DNA of 64,000 nucleotides from Billgrantia gudaonensis (lineage in GTDB: Bacteria > Pseudomonadota > Gammaproteobacteria > Pseudomonadales > Halomonadaceae): contig NZ_FNES01000003.1 in the NCBI RefSeq assembly GCF_900100195.1, positions 186,001-250,000 of the forward strand, in the 5' to 3' direction. Under the pieces are notes generated by a model, which had not been told where the DNA came from, did no database searches, and was given only the letters and a program-made list of their open reading frames with translations. This document shows, piece after piece, positions 39,273 through 48,172 of the stretch (positions are counted from its first letter, which is position 1; the number at the start of each line of letters is the position of its first letter). The translations under genes and the position numbers were made by a program.

Positions 39273-39924
39273 CGCTGCCTCCCGCACCCAGACGTACACG
39301 GCGCAGCTCAGCGCAGGGCGTGAGTTCGTGGTGGGTGGTCACCAGCACGCAGCCGCCGCGACGGGCATGCTCCACCAGGCGCTGTTCCAGATCCCGGACA
39401 CCGTCGCGGTCGATGGCCGTGAACGGCTCGTCGAGCACCCACAGCGGGCGCGGGGTGAGCAGCAGTCGCGCCAGCGCCACCCGGCGCTGTTGACCGGCGG
39501 AAAGCTGTCCGGTCGGTACGTCCTCGAAACCGACGAGTCCGATCGACTCCAGAGCTGCCAGGCGCGACGATTCGTCGCGGGGCTGACCGGCCAATGCCTG
39601 ATACCAGGCGAGGTTCTCGAGCGGCGTCAGCGCTGCCTTGACGCCGGGAGCATGTCCCAGATAGAGCAGGTTGGAGAGGAAGGCCTCGCGTGCCTGGCGC
39701 ATGGGGCGCTCGCCCCAGAACAGGTCGCCCTCGTAGTCGGCGAGCTGCCCGGAGAGGATCTTCAGCAGGGTCGTCTTGCCACTGCCGTTGGGCCCCTCCA
39801 CGCGAACGATCTCTCCGGCTCGGATATCGAGATCGAGGCCACGAAACAGCCAGCGGTCGTCCCGTTCGCAGGCCAAGTTGCGCGCTTGAAGACGCAGGCT
39901 CAAGGCACTCTCCAGGATTGGCAA
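39259..39924 (-). CDS. ccmA: Heme ABC exporter ATP-binding subunit CcmA
   Basis: CcmA hydrolyses ATP to release heme-loaded CcmE. The 221-residue protein carries Walker A GPNGSGKTT (about 44-52), a Q-loop region, the signature LSAGQQRRVALARLLL, Walker B PLWVLDEPFTAID and the switch histidine TTHHEL. It is the first gene of ccmABCDEFGHI. The 179-nt region between it and the divergent S24 gene should hold the operon promoter. Confidence 0.96.
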   Translation of the reverse strand: MPILESALSLRLQARNLACERDDRWLFRGLDLDIRAGEIVRVEGPNGSGKTTLLKILSGQLADYEGDLFWGERPMRQAREAFLSNLLYLGHAPGVKAALTPLENLAWYQALAGQPRDESSRLAALESIGLVGFEDVPTGQLSAGQQRRVALARLLLTPRPLWVLDEPFTAIDRDGVRDLEQRLVEHARRGGCVLVTTHHELTPCAELRRVRLGAGGSDGGH

Positions 39925-40029
39925 AATTCGCTGGCAACTCTACACCGAAAGGCCTTTCTCGACTAGTCGCCCGGGCGCTTCCCGGGCGCTCCCTTGCCAC
40001 AGGTCAAGGTGCGTTGAATGGCGGGGAAC

Positions 40030-40057
40030 TTGCCAGCGGGAGCGCGACTGATATAGT
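40030..40057 (+). promoter_or_regulatory. Sigma-70 promoter of the S24 peptidase gene
   Basis: TTGCCA (40030-40035) and TATAGT (40052-40057) are separated by 16 nt. The start is expected near 40064, so the LexA box immediately follows the -10 box and would block transcription. Confidence 0.6.
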
Positions 40058-40066
40058 GCCAATTAC

Positions 40067-40082
40067 CTGTACATTTCAACAG
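40067..40082 (+). promoter_or_regulatory. LexA (SOS) box of the S24 peptidase/yigZ operon
   Basis: CTGT-ACATTTCA-ACAG is a perfect CTGT-N8-ACAG palindrome of 16 bp, directly downstream of the -10 element and 21 nt before the S24 gene start. Confidence 0.8.
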
Positions 40083-40103
40083 GACCAATAGGGGGAGCGT
40101 CAC

Positions 40104-40580
40104 ATGACCGAGGTCACTACCTGCTATCTGCATCGCCGACCCAACCTTCCACTGGCCCAGGCTTGGGACGAACTCGAGGTCGCCCCCGGCGACCTGGTCG
40201 ACATTCCGCTGCTGGGCGACGTCGCGGCGGGCCTGCCCATCGAGGCCTGCGCCACCCAGGACAGCGTTCAGGCACCGGCCAGCATGGTACGGCGCAACAC
40301 CTATGCGCTGCGCGTGCGTGGCGACTCCATGATCGACTGCAACATCTTCGACGGCGACGTCATCATCATTGAGCGCAGCGAAAGCGCCGAGAACGGAGAA
40401 ACCGCCGTCGTGCTCATCAACCAGCAGGAGGTCACCCTCAAGACGCTCTACATCGAGCGCTCGGGCGTGCGTCTGCAGCCTGCCAACGATGCCATGCCGC
40501 CCATCTTCCTGAAGAACAGCGACATCCAGGTGCTGGGCATGGTGATGGGCGTGGTGCGCCGCACGGCGACGACGCACTGA
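40104..40580 (+). CDS. S24-family (LexA/UmuD-like) peptidase without a DNA-binding domain
   Basis: The 158-residue protein is a LexA C-terminal-like autoprotease. It contains an Ala-Gly cleavage site in LLGDVAAGLPIEA (about 41-42), the catalytic serine in VRGDSMID (near 76) and the general-base lysine in VTLKTLY (near 115), all with LexA spacing. The N-terminal winged helix of LexA is absent: only about 35 unrelated residues precede the cleavage region, so the protein resembles UmuD rather than a repressor. No umuC is adjacent. It is under a perfect LexA box and overlaps yigZ (TGATG). A damage-cleaved regulator is plausible; its partner is unknown. Confidence 0.85.
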   Translation: MTEVTTCYLHRRPNLPLAQAWDELEVAPGDLVDIPLLGDVAAGLPIEACATQDSVQAPASMVRRNTYALRVRGDSMIDCNIFDGDVIIIERSESAENGETAVVLINQQEVTLKTLYIERSGVRLQPANDAMPPIFLKNSDIQVLGMVMGVVRRTATTH

Positions 40581-41200
40581 TGCGCTACCCGATTCCCGAC
40601 CTGCCGGCCGGGGAGTGGCACGCCAGCGAGTTGGAGGTCGAAAAGAGCCGCTTTCTCGCCTGGATCTGCCACGCGCCCGACGCCGCAGCCTTCGAAGCTC
40701 TGCTGGCCGAGGCACGGCGCACCCATCCCGGCGCCAGCCACCACTGCAGCGCCTACATCGCCGGACCGCCCGGCGAGCAGGCGGCCATCGGTTTCTCCGA
40801 CGACGGAGAGCCCGGCGGAACGGCGGGCCGCCCCATGTTTCAGGTGCTGGAAGGCGCCGGCATGGGGCAGACGGGCTGCGTAGTGACCCGTTATTTCGGT
40901 GGCACCAAGCTGGGTACCGGCGGCCTGGCGCGTGCCTATGCGCAGGCCGTCGGCCAGGCTCTGGAGACGCTGCCCTGCCGCGAGTGGGTCGAACGCACCA
41001 CGCTCGAATTGCAGGTCGATTTCGCCGGTGAAGCCGAAGCACGCGCCTGGCTCGATCGGCATGCGGTACCGGTCGAAGCGGCCGACTACAGCGCCGAGGG
41101 CGTGCGGCTCATCGTCGGCTGGCCCAGCGATGTCGAGGTAGACCTGACTCCACTGGCCACCCGATTGCGCGGCAGACTCGCCTTCACCCCAGATACTTGA
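40580..41200 (+). CDS. yigZ: YigZ/IMPACT-family protein
   Basis: The 206-residue protein matches the YigZ/IMPACT fold: [56 protein letters not shown] and [20 protein letters not shown], then a C-terminal ferredoxin-like DUF1949 domain (about 135-205). Eukaryotic IMPACT regulates Gcn2; bacterial function is not settled. Its start overlaps the S24 stop, so it should be SOS-induced here, which is unusual for this family. Its 3' end overlaps the convergent oadB by 17 nt. Confidence 0.92.
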   Translation: MRYPIPDLPAGEWHASELEVEKSRFLAWICHAPDAAAFEALLAEARRTHPGASHHCSAYIAGPPGEQAAIGFSDDGEPGGTAGRPMFQVLEGAGMGQTGCVVTRYFGGTKLGTGGLARAYAQAVGQALETLPCREWVERTTLELQVDFAGEAEARAWLDRHAVPVEAADYSAEGVRLIVGWPSDVEVDLTPLATRLRGRLAFTPDT

Positions 41201-42506
41201 TCATCACCCCCGCGGCCACCGCCGAGCCCACCACGCCGGCCACGTTGGGCCCCATGGCGTGCATCAGCAGGAAGTTGTGGGGATTGGACTCCAGCCCCAC
41301 CTTGTTGGCCACCCGCGCCGCCATGGGCACCGCCGACACTCCAGCGGCCCCAATCAGCGGATTGATGGGCATCTTGCTCAAGGCATTCATCAGCTTGGCC
41401 ATCAGCACCCCGGCGGCGGTACCGATGCCGAAGGCGACGATGCCCAGCCCCAGGATGCCCAGCGTTTCGATGGCCAGGAAGCTGTCGGCCATCAGCTTGG
41501 AGCCCACCGCCAGCCCCAGCACGATGGTGACGATGTTGATCAGCGCATTCTGAGCGGTGTCGGAGAGACGCTCGACCACGCCGCACTCGCGCATCAGGTT
41601 GCCGAAGCAGAACATCCCCAGAAGCGGTGCGGCATCGGGCAGGAACAGCGCCACCAGCATCAGTACCAGCAGCGGGAAGATGACCTTCTCCAGCTTGGAG
41701 ACCGGACGCAGCTGGGTCATGACGATCTCGCGCTCGCGCTTCGAGGTCAGCGCGCGCATGATCGGCGGCTGGATCAGCGGCACCAGGGCCATGTAGGAGT
41801 AGGAAGCCACGGCGATGGCGCCCAGCAGCTCCGGAGCCAGCACGCTCGACACGTAGATCGAGGTGGGACCGTCGGCACCGCCGATGATGCCGATGGCCGC
41901 GGCCTGGTTGAGCGAGAAGTCCATCCAGCCCATCGTCGTCATCCCCACCGCCCCGAACAGGGTGGCGAAGATGCCGAACTGCGCCGCAGCGCCCAGAAAC
42001 AGGGTGCGCGGGTTGGCGAGCAGCGGGCCGAAGTCGGTCATCGCCCCCACGCCCATGAAGATCAGCAGCGGGGCGATGCCCGAGGCGATGGCCACGGAAT
42101 AGAAGCTGTAGAGCAGGCCGTTGCCGTAGCCGACGTTGACTGCCACGTCGCGGGCGGCGCGCAGTTCATCCGGCGAGGCACCGTCATGGGCCACGAGCTT
42201 GAGCGTCTCGCGCCACGCCTCGGCAGAGGACAACGGGTCGAGCGTGACCCCCAGCGCCGAGGCGAGCTGGCTGAGCACAGCGGGCCGCGCCACCTCGATG
42301 GCCTGATCCAGCGCCGAGATGGCAAGCCCCGCCTCGGGAATGTTGGCCAGGATGCCGCCGAACCCGATGGGCACCAGCAGCAACGGTTCGAATTTCCTGG
42401 CGATGGCCAGGTAGAGCAACACCAGCCCCACCCCGATCATCACCGCCTGGCCCAGGGTCAGGTTGTAGAGGCCCGAGCCGGTCCATAGGGTCAAGAGCTT
42501 TTCCAT
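41184..42506 (-). CDS. oadB: Oxaloacetate decarboxylase beta subunit (Na+ pump)
   Basis: OadB decarboxylates carboxybiotin and pumps Na+ out of the cell. The 440-residue membrane protein has about nine helices and the central motif [16 protein letters not shown] (about 200-215) holding the Asp essential for Na+ transport, plus the later [27 protein letters not shown] end. Halomonads are halophiles, so an outward Na+ pump coupled to oxaloacetate metabolism is sensible. It follows oadA by 9 nt in a oadGAB operon. Confidence 0.96.
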   Translation of the reverse strand: MEKLLTLWTGSGLYNLTLGQAVMIGVGLVLLYLAIARKFEPLLLVPIGFGGILANIPEAGLAISALDQAIEVARPAVLSQLASALGVTLDPLSSAEAWRETLKLVAHDGASPDELRAARDVAVNVGYGNGLLYSFYSVAIASGIAPLLIFMGVGAMTDFGPLLANPRTLFLGAAAQFGIFATLFGAVGMTTMGWMDFSLNQAAAIGIIGGADGPTSIYVSSVLAPELLGAIAVASYSYMALVPLIQPPIMRALTSKREREIVMTQLRPVSKLEKVIFPLLVLMLVALFLPDAAPLLGMFCFGNLMRECGVVERLSDTAQNALINIVTIVLGLAVGSKLMADSFLAIETLGILGLGIVAFGIGTAAGVLMAKLMNALSKMPINPLIGAAGVSAVPMAARVANKVGLESNPHNFLLMHAMGPNVAGVVGSAVAAGVMIKYLG

Positions 42507-42515
42507 GACGGGCCC

Positions 42516-44351
42516 TTAGAGTGCGATCAACACGTCACCGACGGCGACGCTGTCGCCTTCGCTGACCTTGACGGCAGACACGGTGCCGGCGCTGGCGGCG
42601 CGCACCTCGGTTTCCATCTTCATGGCCTCGAGGATGATCACGATGTCCCCCTCCTTGACCGTGTCGCCCTCGCGCACGTTGACCTTGAAGATGTTGCCGG
42701 CCAGCGGCGCGGTGATGGTCTCGCCGGTGGGTGCCGGGGTGGTGCTTGCTGCCGGCGCCTCGGCTGCCGACTGAGTCTGCACCTGGTCGATCTCGCCGCC
42801 CTCGGCGACCTCCACCACGTAAGCCTTACCGTTGACCGTGACGGTGTAGGTCTCGGGACCGCGGGTCGACCGACCCTGGGTGGCCGGCAACTGAGCGCCG
42901 GCCTCGCCCTTCTGCGCGGAAGCCGGCACGTTGGCATCGGCATCGGGCGCCTGAGGGGCCGGCTCGAAGGCCTCGGGGTCGTCGCGGTTCTTGAGGAACT
43001 TGAGACCGATCTGCGGGAACAGCGCATAAGTCAACACGTCGTCGATCTCGCGCTCACCTTCGGCGAGGCGAATGCCTTCGGCCTTGGCCTTCTCCTGCAA
43101 TTCGGTCGTCAGGCGCGCCATCTCGGGCTCGAGGCGGTCCGCCGGGCGACCGGTGATCGGCTCGCCCCCCTCCAGGACCCGCTGCTGGAGTTCCCTATTG
43201 AAAGGCGCCGGCGCCGCGCCGTACTCGCCCTTGAGCAGCGCCTGCACCTCCTTGGAGATGGAACCATAGCGTTCGCCCATCATCACGTTCATCACCGCCT
43301 GGGTGCCGACGATCTGCGAGGTGGGAGTGACCAGCGGAATGTAGCCCAGGTCTTCGCGTACCCGCGGGATCTCGGCCAGCACGTCGTCGAGCTTGTCACC
43401 GGCGCCCTGCTCCTTGAGCTGGCCTTCCATGTTGGTGAGCATGCCTCCCGGCACCTGAGCCACCAGGATGCGCGAATCGATGCCCTTGAGCGAACCCTCG
43501 AAGGCGGCATACTTCTTGCGCACCTCGCGGAAGTAGGCGGCGATCTCTTCGAGCAGCTCGAGGTCGAGGCCGGTATCGCGTTCGGTGCCCTTGAGGATGG
43601 CCACCAGCGACTCGGTGGGGCTGTGGCCGTAGGTCATGGACATCGACGAGATGGCGGTGTCGACGTTGTCGATGCCGGCCTCCACGGCCTTGAGGTAGGT
43701 CGCGGTGGACAGCCCGGTGGTGGCGTGGCACTGCATGTGGATGGGGATGTCCAGCGCCTTCTTGAGGCGACCGATCAGCTCGAAGGCATCATAAGGGGTG
43801 AGCAGGCCGGCCATGTCCTTGATGGCCAGCGAGTCGGCGCCCATGTCGGCGATGGTCTTGCCCAGATCGACCCAGCCGTCGAGGGTGTGCACCGGACTCA
43901 CCGTGTAGGAAAGCGTCCCCTGGGCGTGCCCCTCGACGTTGCGCACCGCCTGGATCGCCCGCTCCAGGTTGCGCGGGTCGTTCATGGCATCGAAGACGCG
44001 AAACACGTCAACGCCGTTGACTCTGGCGCGCTCGACGAAGCGGTCGACCACGTCGTCGGCGTAGTGGCGATAGCCCAGCAGGTTCTGACCGCGCAGCAGC
44101 ATCTGCTGTGGAGTGTTGGGCATGGCTTCCTTCAACGCCCGTATCCGCTCCCACGGATCCTCGCCGAGATAGCGGATACAAGCGTCGAAAGTCGCCCCGC
44201 CCCAGGACTCCAGCGACCAGAATCCCACCCGATCGAGCTTCTCGGCGATGGGCAGCATGTCCTCGAGACGCAGGCGGGTGGCGAACAGCGACTGGTGGGC
44301 GTCGCGCAGCACCACGTCGGTGATGCCGAGCGGGCGTTTGGTCTCACTCAT
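42516..44351 (-). CDS. oadA: Oxaloacetate decarboxylase alpha subunit
   Basis: OadA transfers carboxylate from oxaloacetate to biotin. The 611-residue protein has an N-terminal carboxyltransferase TIM barrel ([41 protein letters not shown] metal ligands; [19 protein letters not shown]), a conserved central domain and, after a Pro/Ala linker (about 450-540), a C-terminal biotinyl domain with EAMKMETEV, the biotinylated Lys being about 35 residues from the end. It lies between oadG and oadB. Confidence 0.97.
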   Translation of the reverse strand: MSETKRPLGITDVVLRDAHQSLFATRLRLEDMLPIAEKLDRVGFWSLESWGGATFDACIRYLGEDPWERIRALKEAMPNTPQQMLLRGQNLLGYRHYADDVVDRFVERARVNGVDVFRVFDAMNDPRNLERAIQAVRNVEGHAQGTLSYTVSPVHTLDGWVDLGKTIADMGADSLAIKDMAGLLTPYDAFELIGRLKKALDIPIHMQCHATTGLSTATYLKAVEAGIDNVDTAISSMSMTYGHSPTESLVAILKGTERDTGLDLELLEEIAAYFREVRKKYAAFEGSLKGIDSRILVAQVPGGMLTNMEGQLKEQGAGDKLDDVLAEIPRVREDLGYIPLVTPTSQIVGTQAVMNVMMGERYGSISKEVQALLKGEYGAAPAPFNRELQQRVLEGGEPITGRPADRLEPEMARLTTELQEKAKAEGIRLAEGEREIDDVLTYALFPQIGLKFLKNRDDPEAFEPAPQAPDADANVPASAQKGEAGAQLPATQGRSTRGPETYTVTVNGKAYVVEVAEGGEIDQVQTQSAAEAPAASTTPAPTGETITAPLAGNIFKVNVREGDTVKEGDIVIILEAMKMETEVRAASAGTVSAVKVSEGDSVAVGDVLIAL

Positions 44352-44394
44352 GATGGTGACCCCTTGCAGTGACGTATTGTGATGGCGTGGCGTC

Positions 44395-44649
44395 TCAGCG
44401 ACGATGACGGCGATGACGATGCACGGCCGCGCTGATCACGGCCATCAGCTCGGCATCGTTGGCATGGGAAGGAGCGGCGGCGACCGGGCCAGCGGCGACT
44501 TCGGCGGCAGAGGGCTTGGGACCGAAACGGCGCAGGATCAGCGACATCAGGGTCGTGAGCACCACCAATACCGTAAGAAAAACAAACACGAACCCCATGC
44601 CGACCCCCATCAGGGCCAAGCCATCCTGCAACAGCTGCATATCCTGCAT
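44395..44649 (-). CDS. oadG: Oxaloacetate decarboxylase gamma subunit
   Basis: The 84-residue protein has one membrane helix (about 14-38, [25 protein letters not shown]), a Pro/Ala linker, and a His/Arg-rich tail (VHRHRRHRR) consistent with the Zn2+-binding role of the gamma subunit, which assembles alpha on beta. GGAG precedes the ATG. It is the first gene of the oad operon and divergent from dusC. Confidence 0.92.
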   Translation of the reverse strand: MQDMQLLQDGLALMGVGMGFVFVFLTVLVVLTTLMSLILRRFGPKPSAAEVAAGPVAAAPSHANDAELMAVISAAVHRHRRHRR

Positions 44650-44663
44650 GCGGTTTCTCCACT

Positions 44664-44735
44664 AAACTGCCCGATCTGGAGGCCAACGGTAGCCATCAGG
44701 CGGACAGTGCCAAAAATTCGGCCATCTAAACTGCC
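44664..44735. repeat. Direct repeat CTAAACTGCC in the oadG/dusC promoter region
   Basis: Identical 10-mers at 44664-44673 and 44726-44735 (62 bp apart, about six turns) lie in the 113-nt divergent promoter region. They could be operators for either direction. Confidence 0.4.
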
Positions 44736-44762
44736 ACACTGACGAGAGATTGCAAGCGCGCC

Positions 44763-45809
44763 ATGGTGGAAGACAGCGTTGTTGGTTTACTACAAAAAAG
44801 CGGAAGGCTCGGCCTGGCTCCCATGGAGGGCGTCATCGATGCCGTGACCCGCAGCCTGCTGACCCGCTCTTCTGGTTTCGACTGGGCCGTCACCGAGTTC
44901 GTGCGCATCGTCGACGCCCGACTACCAGCGCGTGTCTTCCACCGCCACTGCCCGGAGCTGAAGAGCGAGAGGGTCGCCACGCCCAGCGGCGTACCGGTAC
45001 ACCTCCAGTTGCTGGGCTCCGACCCGCGGGCACTGGCACTCAATGCACGCCAGGCACTGTGCCTCGGCGTCACCAGCCTCGATCTCAATTTCGGCTGCCC
45101 GGCCAAAACCGTCAACCGTCACGATGGCGGTGCGTCTCTGCTGCGCGACCCCCGCCGAGTCGAACGTGCCGTGGCAGCCGTCACTGCAGCCGTCGAGGGC
45201 CGCATTCCCGTCACCGCCAAGATCCGCCTGGGTTTCGACGACCGGCGCCTGGCCCTGGCCTGTGCCCGAGCCGCCGAACGTGGCGGTGCCAGCCAACTCG
45301 TCGTGCATGCCCGTACCCGCCAGGAGGGCTATCGGCCACCCGCTCACTGGGAGTGGATCGGGCGCATTCGCCAGCGACTGCGCATCCCTGTGGTCGCCAA
45401 CGGCGACATCTGGACGCTGGAGGACTACTGGCGGGCGCGCACGCTGTCGGGTTGTCGCGACGTGATGCTCGGCCGTGGCGCCCTGGCCGACCCCTGGCTG
45501 GCGCCACGCATCCGCCACTGGCAGCTCACCGGCGAACGGCTTCCCGCGACCCCCTGGTCGGCGCGCGCCGAGATTCTCGCCGCCTTTGCTGCAGAGCAGC
45601 GTAGCACGCTTCCCGCACGCACCGTGGCCTCGTTGATCAAGCAGTGGCTAAACCACATGCGTCAGCGAGACGCCGAGGCCGCGCAGCGCTTCGCAACCGC
45701 CAAGCGCCATACCGACCTCGACGCCCTTCTCGCAGCGCTGCTCGATCCAGTCGATGCAGAGCCGGCGAGCCGCCGCATCGCCGACCGGCGGCGACCGGCC
45801 CCTGCCTGA
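44763..45809 (+). CDS. dusC: tRNA-dihydrouridine(16) synthase DusC
   Basis: DusC reduces uridine to dihydrouridine in the tRNA D-loop with FMN/NADPH. The 348-residue protein shows the FMN barrel start LGLAPMEGVIDAVTR, the catalytic cysteine motif LNFGCPAKTVNRHDGGASLLRDP (Cys near 106), HARTRQEGY, VVANGDIW and DVMLGRGALADPWL. The motif RPPAHWEWIG supports DusC over DusA/B. The C-terminal 60 residues, rich in Arg/Ala, form the tRNA-binding helical domain. It is monocistronic and converges on the tRNA operon. Confidence 0.94.
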   Translation: MVEDSVVGLLQKSGRLGLAPMEGVIDAVTRSLLTRSSGFDWAVTEFVRIVDARLPARVFHRHCPELKSERVATPSGVPVHLQLLGSDPRALALNARQALCLGVTSLDLNFGCPAKTVNRHDGGASLLRDPRRVERAVAAVTAAVEGRIPVTAKIRLGFDDRRLALACARAAERGGASQLVVHARTRQEGYRPPAHWEWIGRIRQRLRIPVVANGDIWTLEDYWRARTLSGCRDVMLGRGALADPWLAPRIRHWQLTGERLPATPWSARAEILAAFAAEQRSTLPARTVASLIKQWLNHMRQRDAEAAQRFATAKRHTDLDALLAALLDPVDAEPASRRIADRRRPAPA

Positions 45810-45861
45810 AACCGCTTCGACGCGACGGCACCCGACCGCCGCGATGCCGGGTAGAACGGGC

Positions 45862-45898
45862 AAAAAAAGAGGCGCACGTCGCATGGCGACGGCGCCTC
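45862..45898 (-). terminator. Distal terminator of the tRNA operon
   Basis: The minus strand has GAGGCGC pairing GCGCCTC with a further inner CGTCGC/GCGACG stem around CAT, followed by seven T residues: a strong Rho-independent terminator. Confidence 0.9.
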
Positions 45899-45955
45899 AA
45901 ACGATCGCAGAACCGGCACGCGAGCGAGCGCCGGTTCGGCCAGCACGAAACAGAA

Positions 45956-45981
45956 GACCCGCCCTCGTTCGAGGGCGGGTC
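45956..45981 (-). terminator. Proximal terminator of the tRNA operon
   Basis: A 12-bp perfect stem (GACCCGCCCTCG and complement) with a 2-nt loop lies 7 nt after the CCA end of the second tRNA-Arg, followed by TTCTGTTTC. With the stem at 45862 it makes two tandem stops. Confidence 0.75.
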
Positions 45982-45987
45982 GCAATC

Positions 45988-46064
45988 TGGCACGCCCGGG
46001 AGGATTCGAACCTCCGACCACCTGATTCGTAGTCAGGTACTCTATCCAGCTGAGCTACGGGCGC
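45988..46064 (-). tRNA. tRNA-Arg (anticodon ACG), copy 2
   Basis: The 77-nt gene including encoded CCA folds into a standard cloverleaf: acceptor GCGCCCG/CGGGCGT, D arm AGCTCAGCTGGATAGAG, anticodon loop CTACGAA, T arm GGAGGTTCGAATCCTCC. It is identical to the copy 67 nt upstream. Confidence 0.97.
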
Positions 46065-46131
46065 AGAGTGCGGCAAAGCCGCTTGATGCACGCGTCGTGG
46101 ACCGCCATCTCAGAAAGCAAGGAAAGCGAGA

Positions 46132-46208
46132 TGGCACGCCCGGGAGGATTCGAACCTCCGACCACCTGATTCGTAGTCAGGTACTCTATCCAGCTGAGCT
46201 ACGGGCGC
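46132..46208 (-). tRNA. tRNA-Arg (anticodon ACG), copy 1
   Basis: Identical in sequence to the downstream copy, with encoded CCA, and 21 nt downstream of tRNA-Ser. The serine-arginine tRNA order behind csrA is conserved with E. coli serV-argV. Confidence 0.97.
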
Positions 46209-46229
46209 ACACGTCACGCGGCATCGATG

Positions 46230-46322
46230 TGGCGGAGAGGGAGGGATTCGAACCCTCGATGGGGCTATAAACCCCATACTCCCTTAGCAGGGGAGCGCCT
46301 TCAGCCACTCGGCCACCTCTCC
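46230..46322 (-). tRNA. tRNA-Ser (anticodon GCT)
   Basis: The 93-nt class II tRNA including CCA has acceptor GGAGAGG, the long variable arm typical of serine (TATGGGGTTTATAGCCCCA), anticodon loop CTGCTAA and T arm GAGGGTTCGAATCCCTC. First tRNA of the cluster after csrA. Confidence 0.97.
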
Positions 46323-46423
46323 CTCATCGACACGGCGCATATCCTATCGAGCTTGCGCGACTTTGTCCAGCGCATTCAGGAATTTGATCGGCGCGGCCCG
46401 CCCCTGCGGGCCCAGCCATGGCT

Positions 46424-46618
46424 TCAGGAATCCGCGCCGCCCTCCTCATCGGTCTTCTCCCGCTGAATGCGCTGATAGATCTCCTCGCGATGCACGGCGA
46501 CATCCTTGGGGGCATTGACGCCGATACGAACCTGATTGCCCTTGACTCCCAGCACGGTCACGGTGATGTCATCACCGATCATCAAGGTTTCACCGACGCG
46601 GCGGGTCAGGATGAGCAT
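46424..46618 (-). CDS. csrA: Carbon storage regulator CsrA (RsmA)
   Basis: CsrA is a dimeric RNA-binding protein that represses or activates translation by binding GGA motifs. The start at 46618 has AGAAGGAG and gives 64 residues: [51 protein letters not shown], including the RNA-binding residues at R6-R7 and near R44. The tail [13 protein letters not shown] is acidic. The antagonist RNA with twelve GGA motifs is encoded 10 kb away (56680-56940). Confidence 0.98.
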   Translation of the reverse strand: MLILTRRVGETLMIGDDITVTVLGVKGNQVRIGVNAPKDVAVHREEIYQRIQREKTDEEGGADS

Positions 46619-46746
46619 GACTGATCTCCTTCTCAGACGACTGGCAACGGGATGCGCGCCGCATCGTACGACGCTGTGTCTAGTATGTGACAGGTCGCCG
46701 CCGGGCTCCAACGACGCACCCCATCACAACGCATGAAGGCGTTGAA

Positions 46747-46780
46747 GGGAAGCCAGCCGACGTCACCATCAGGGCTTCCC
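46747..46780 (-). terminator. Possible terminator of lysC
   Basis: GGGAAGCC and GGCTTCCC form an 8-bp stem with an 18-nt loop about 40 nt after the lysC stop, without a good T-run. Confidence 0.35.
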
Positions 46781-46816
46781 CACTAGCGTAGAAGGTTGCG
46801 GCGCTCCCGGTCGCCC

Positions 46817-48067
46817 TCATTCGCGCTCGATGTCGCTCTTGTCGAGACCGAACGCCTTGTGCAGCGCTTTGACCGCGAGCTCCATGTGCTTCTCGTCGAT
46901 CACCACCGAGATCTTGATTTCGGAAGTGGAAACCATGCGGATGTTGATGTTCTCCTCGGCCAGCACGCGGAACATCTTGGAGGCCACGCCGGCATGGGAG
47001 CGCATGCCGACGCCGACCAGGGAGACCTTGGCGATGTTGTCGTCGCCCTTGACCTCGCCCTCGCCCAGGTCGGGCAGCACCTGCTCCTGGAGGATCTTGA
47101 GGGTCTTCTTGTAGTCGCCCTTGGCCACGGTGAAGGTGAAGTCGGTGTAGTCACCGGCCGGCGCCACGTTCTGCACGATCATGTCGACTTCGATGTTGGC
47201 ATCGGCGATCGGCCCCAGAATGCGCGAAGCCACGCCCGGCACGTCCGGGGTGTTGAGCAGAGTGAACTTGGCCTCGTTGGCGGTGAAGGCGATACCGGAG
47301 ATCAGCGGTTCTTCCATGGAATCCTCGTCTTTGTCGGAGTCAGCGACGATCAGGGTGCCGGGGCCGTCCTCAAAGCTGGACAGCACGCGCAGCGGCACGT
47401 TGTATTTGCCGGCGAATTCGACGGCGCGAATTTGCAGCACCTTGGAGCCCAAGCTCGCCAGCTCCAGCATCTCCTCGACGGTGATGGTGTCCAGGCGCTG
47501 CGCTCGAGAGCAAACTCGCGGATCGGTGGTGTAGACGCCGTCGACGTCGGTGTAAATCTGGCACTCGTCGGCACCCAGCGCCGCGGCCAGTGCCACCCCG
47601 GTGGTGTCGGAGCCACCGCGGCCGAGGGTGGTGATGTTGCCCTCTTCGTCGACGCCCTGAAACCCGGCCACGACGACCACCTGGCCGTCATTCAGGTCCT
47701 CGCGCATGTCTTCGGTCTCGATGCGCTGGATGCGCGCCTTGGTGTGCGCGCTGTCGGTGAGAATGCCCACCTGTGAGCCGGTATACGAGGTGGCCGCCAC
47801 GCCCAGCTTGTGCAGCGCCAGGGCCAGCAGCGAAATGGTGACCTGCTCGCCGGTGGAAACCAGCATGTCCATCTCGCGCGGCGTGGGTTCGTCGTTGATC
47901 TCGTTGGCCATGCCAATCAGACGATTGGTCTCGCCGCTCATGGCGGAGACCACGACGACCACTTGGTGGCCCTGGTCGCGGAAGCCCTTGACCTTCTCGG
48001 CCACGGCCTTGATGCGCTCCACCGAGCCCACCGAGGTGCCGCCGAATTTCTGAACGTATAGTGCCAT
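46817..48067 (-). CDS. lysC: Aspartate kinase
   Basis: LysC phosphorylates aspartate, the entry to lysine, threonine, methionine and, in halomonads, ectoine synthesis. The 416-residue protein starts [19 protein letters not shown] and has the kinase core ([45 protein letters not shown]) and two C-terminal ACT domains (about 265-416) for allosteric control. It lies between alaS and csrA, as in Pseudomonas. No lysine riboswitch or leader was recognised in the 105-nt upstream gap. Confidence 0.97.
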   Translation of the reverse strand: MALYVQKFGGTSVGSVERIKAVAEKVKGFRDQGHQVVVVVSAMSGETNRLIGMANEINDEPTPREMDMLVSTGEQVTISLLALALHKLGVAATSYTGSQVGILTDSAHTKARIQRIETEDMREDLNDGQVVVVAGFQGVDEEGNITTLGRGGSDTTGVALAAALGADECQIYTDVDGVYTTDPRVCSRAQRLDTITVEEMLELASLGSKVLQIRAVEFAGKYNVPLRVLSSFEDGPGTLIVADSDKDEDSMEEPLISGIAFTANEAKFTLLNTPDVPGVASRILGPIADANIEVDMIVQNVAPAGDYTDFTFTVAKGDYKKTLKILQEQVLPDLGEGEVKGDDNIAKVSLVGVGMRSHAGVASKMFRVLAEENINIRMVSTSEIKISVVIDEKHMELAVKALHKAFGLDKSDIERE

Positions 48068-48172
48068 GTGACGTTTTCCCTCGTATGTCGAGTGCCAGAG
48101 GCGCTCGGATGAGTGAAAGGTGAAACCGTGCAGGCAGGGTCGGGGCTTCGCTGCCGCCGGCCCTGCGAAACA

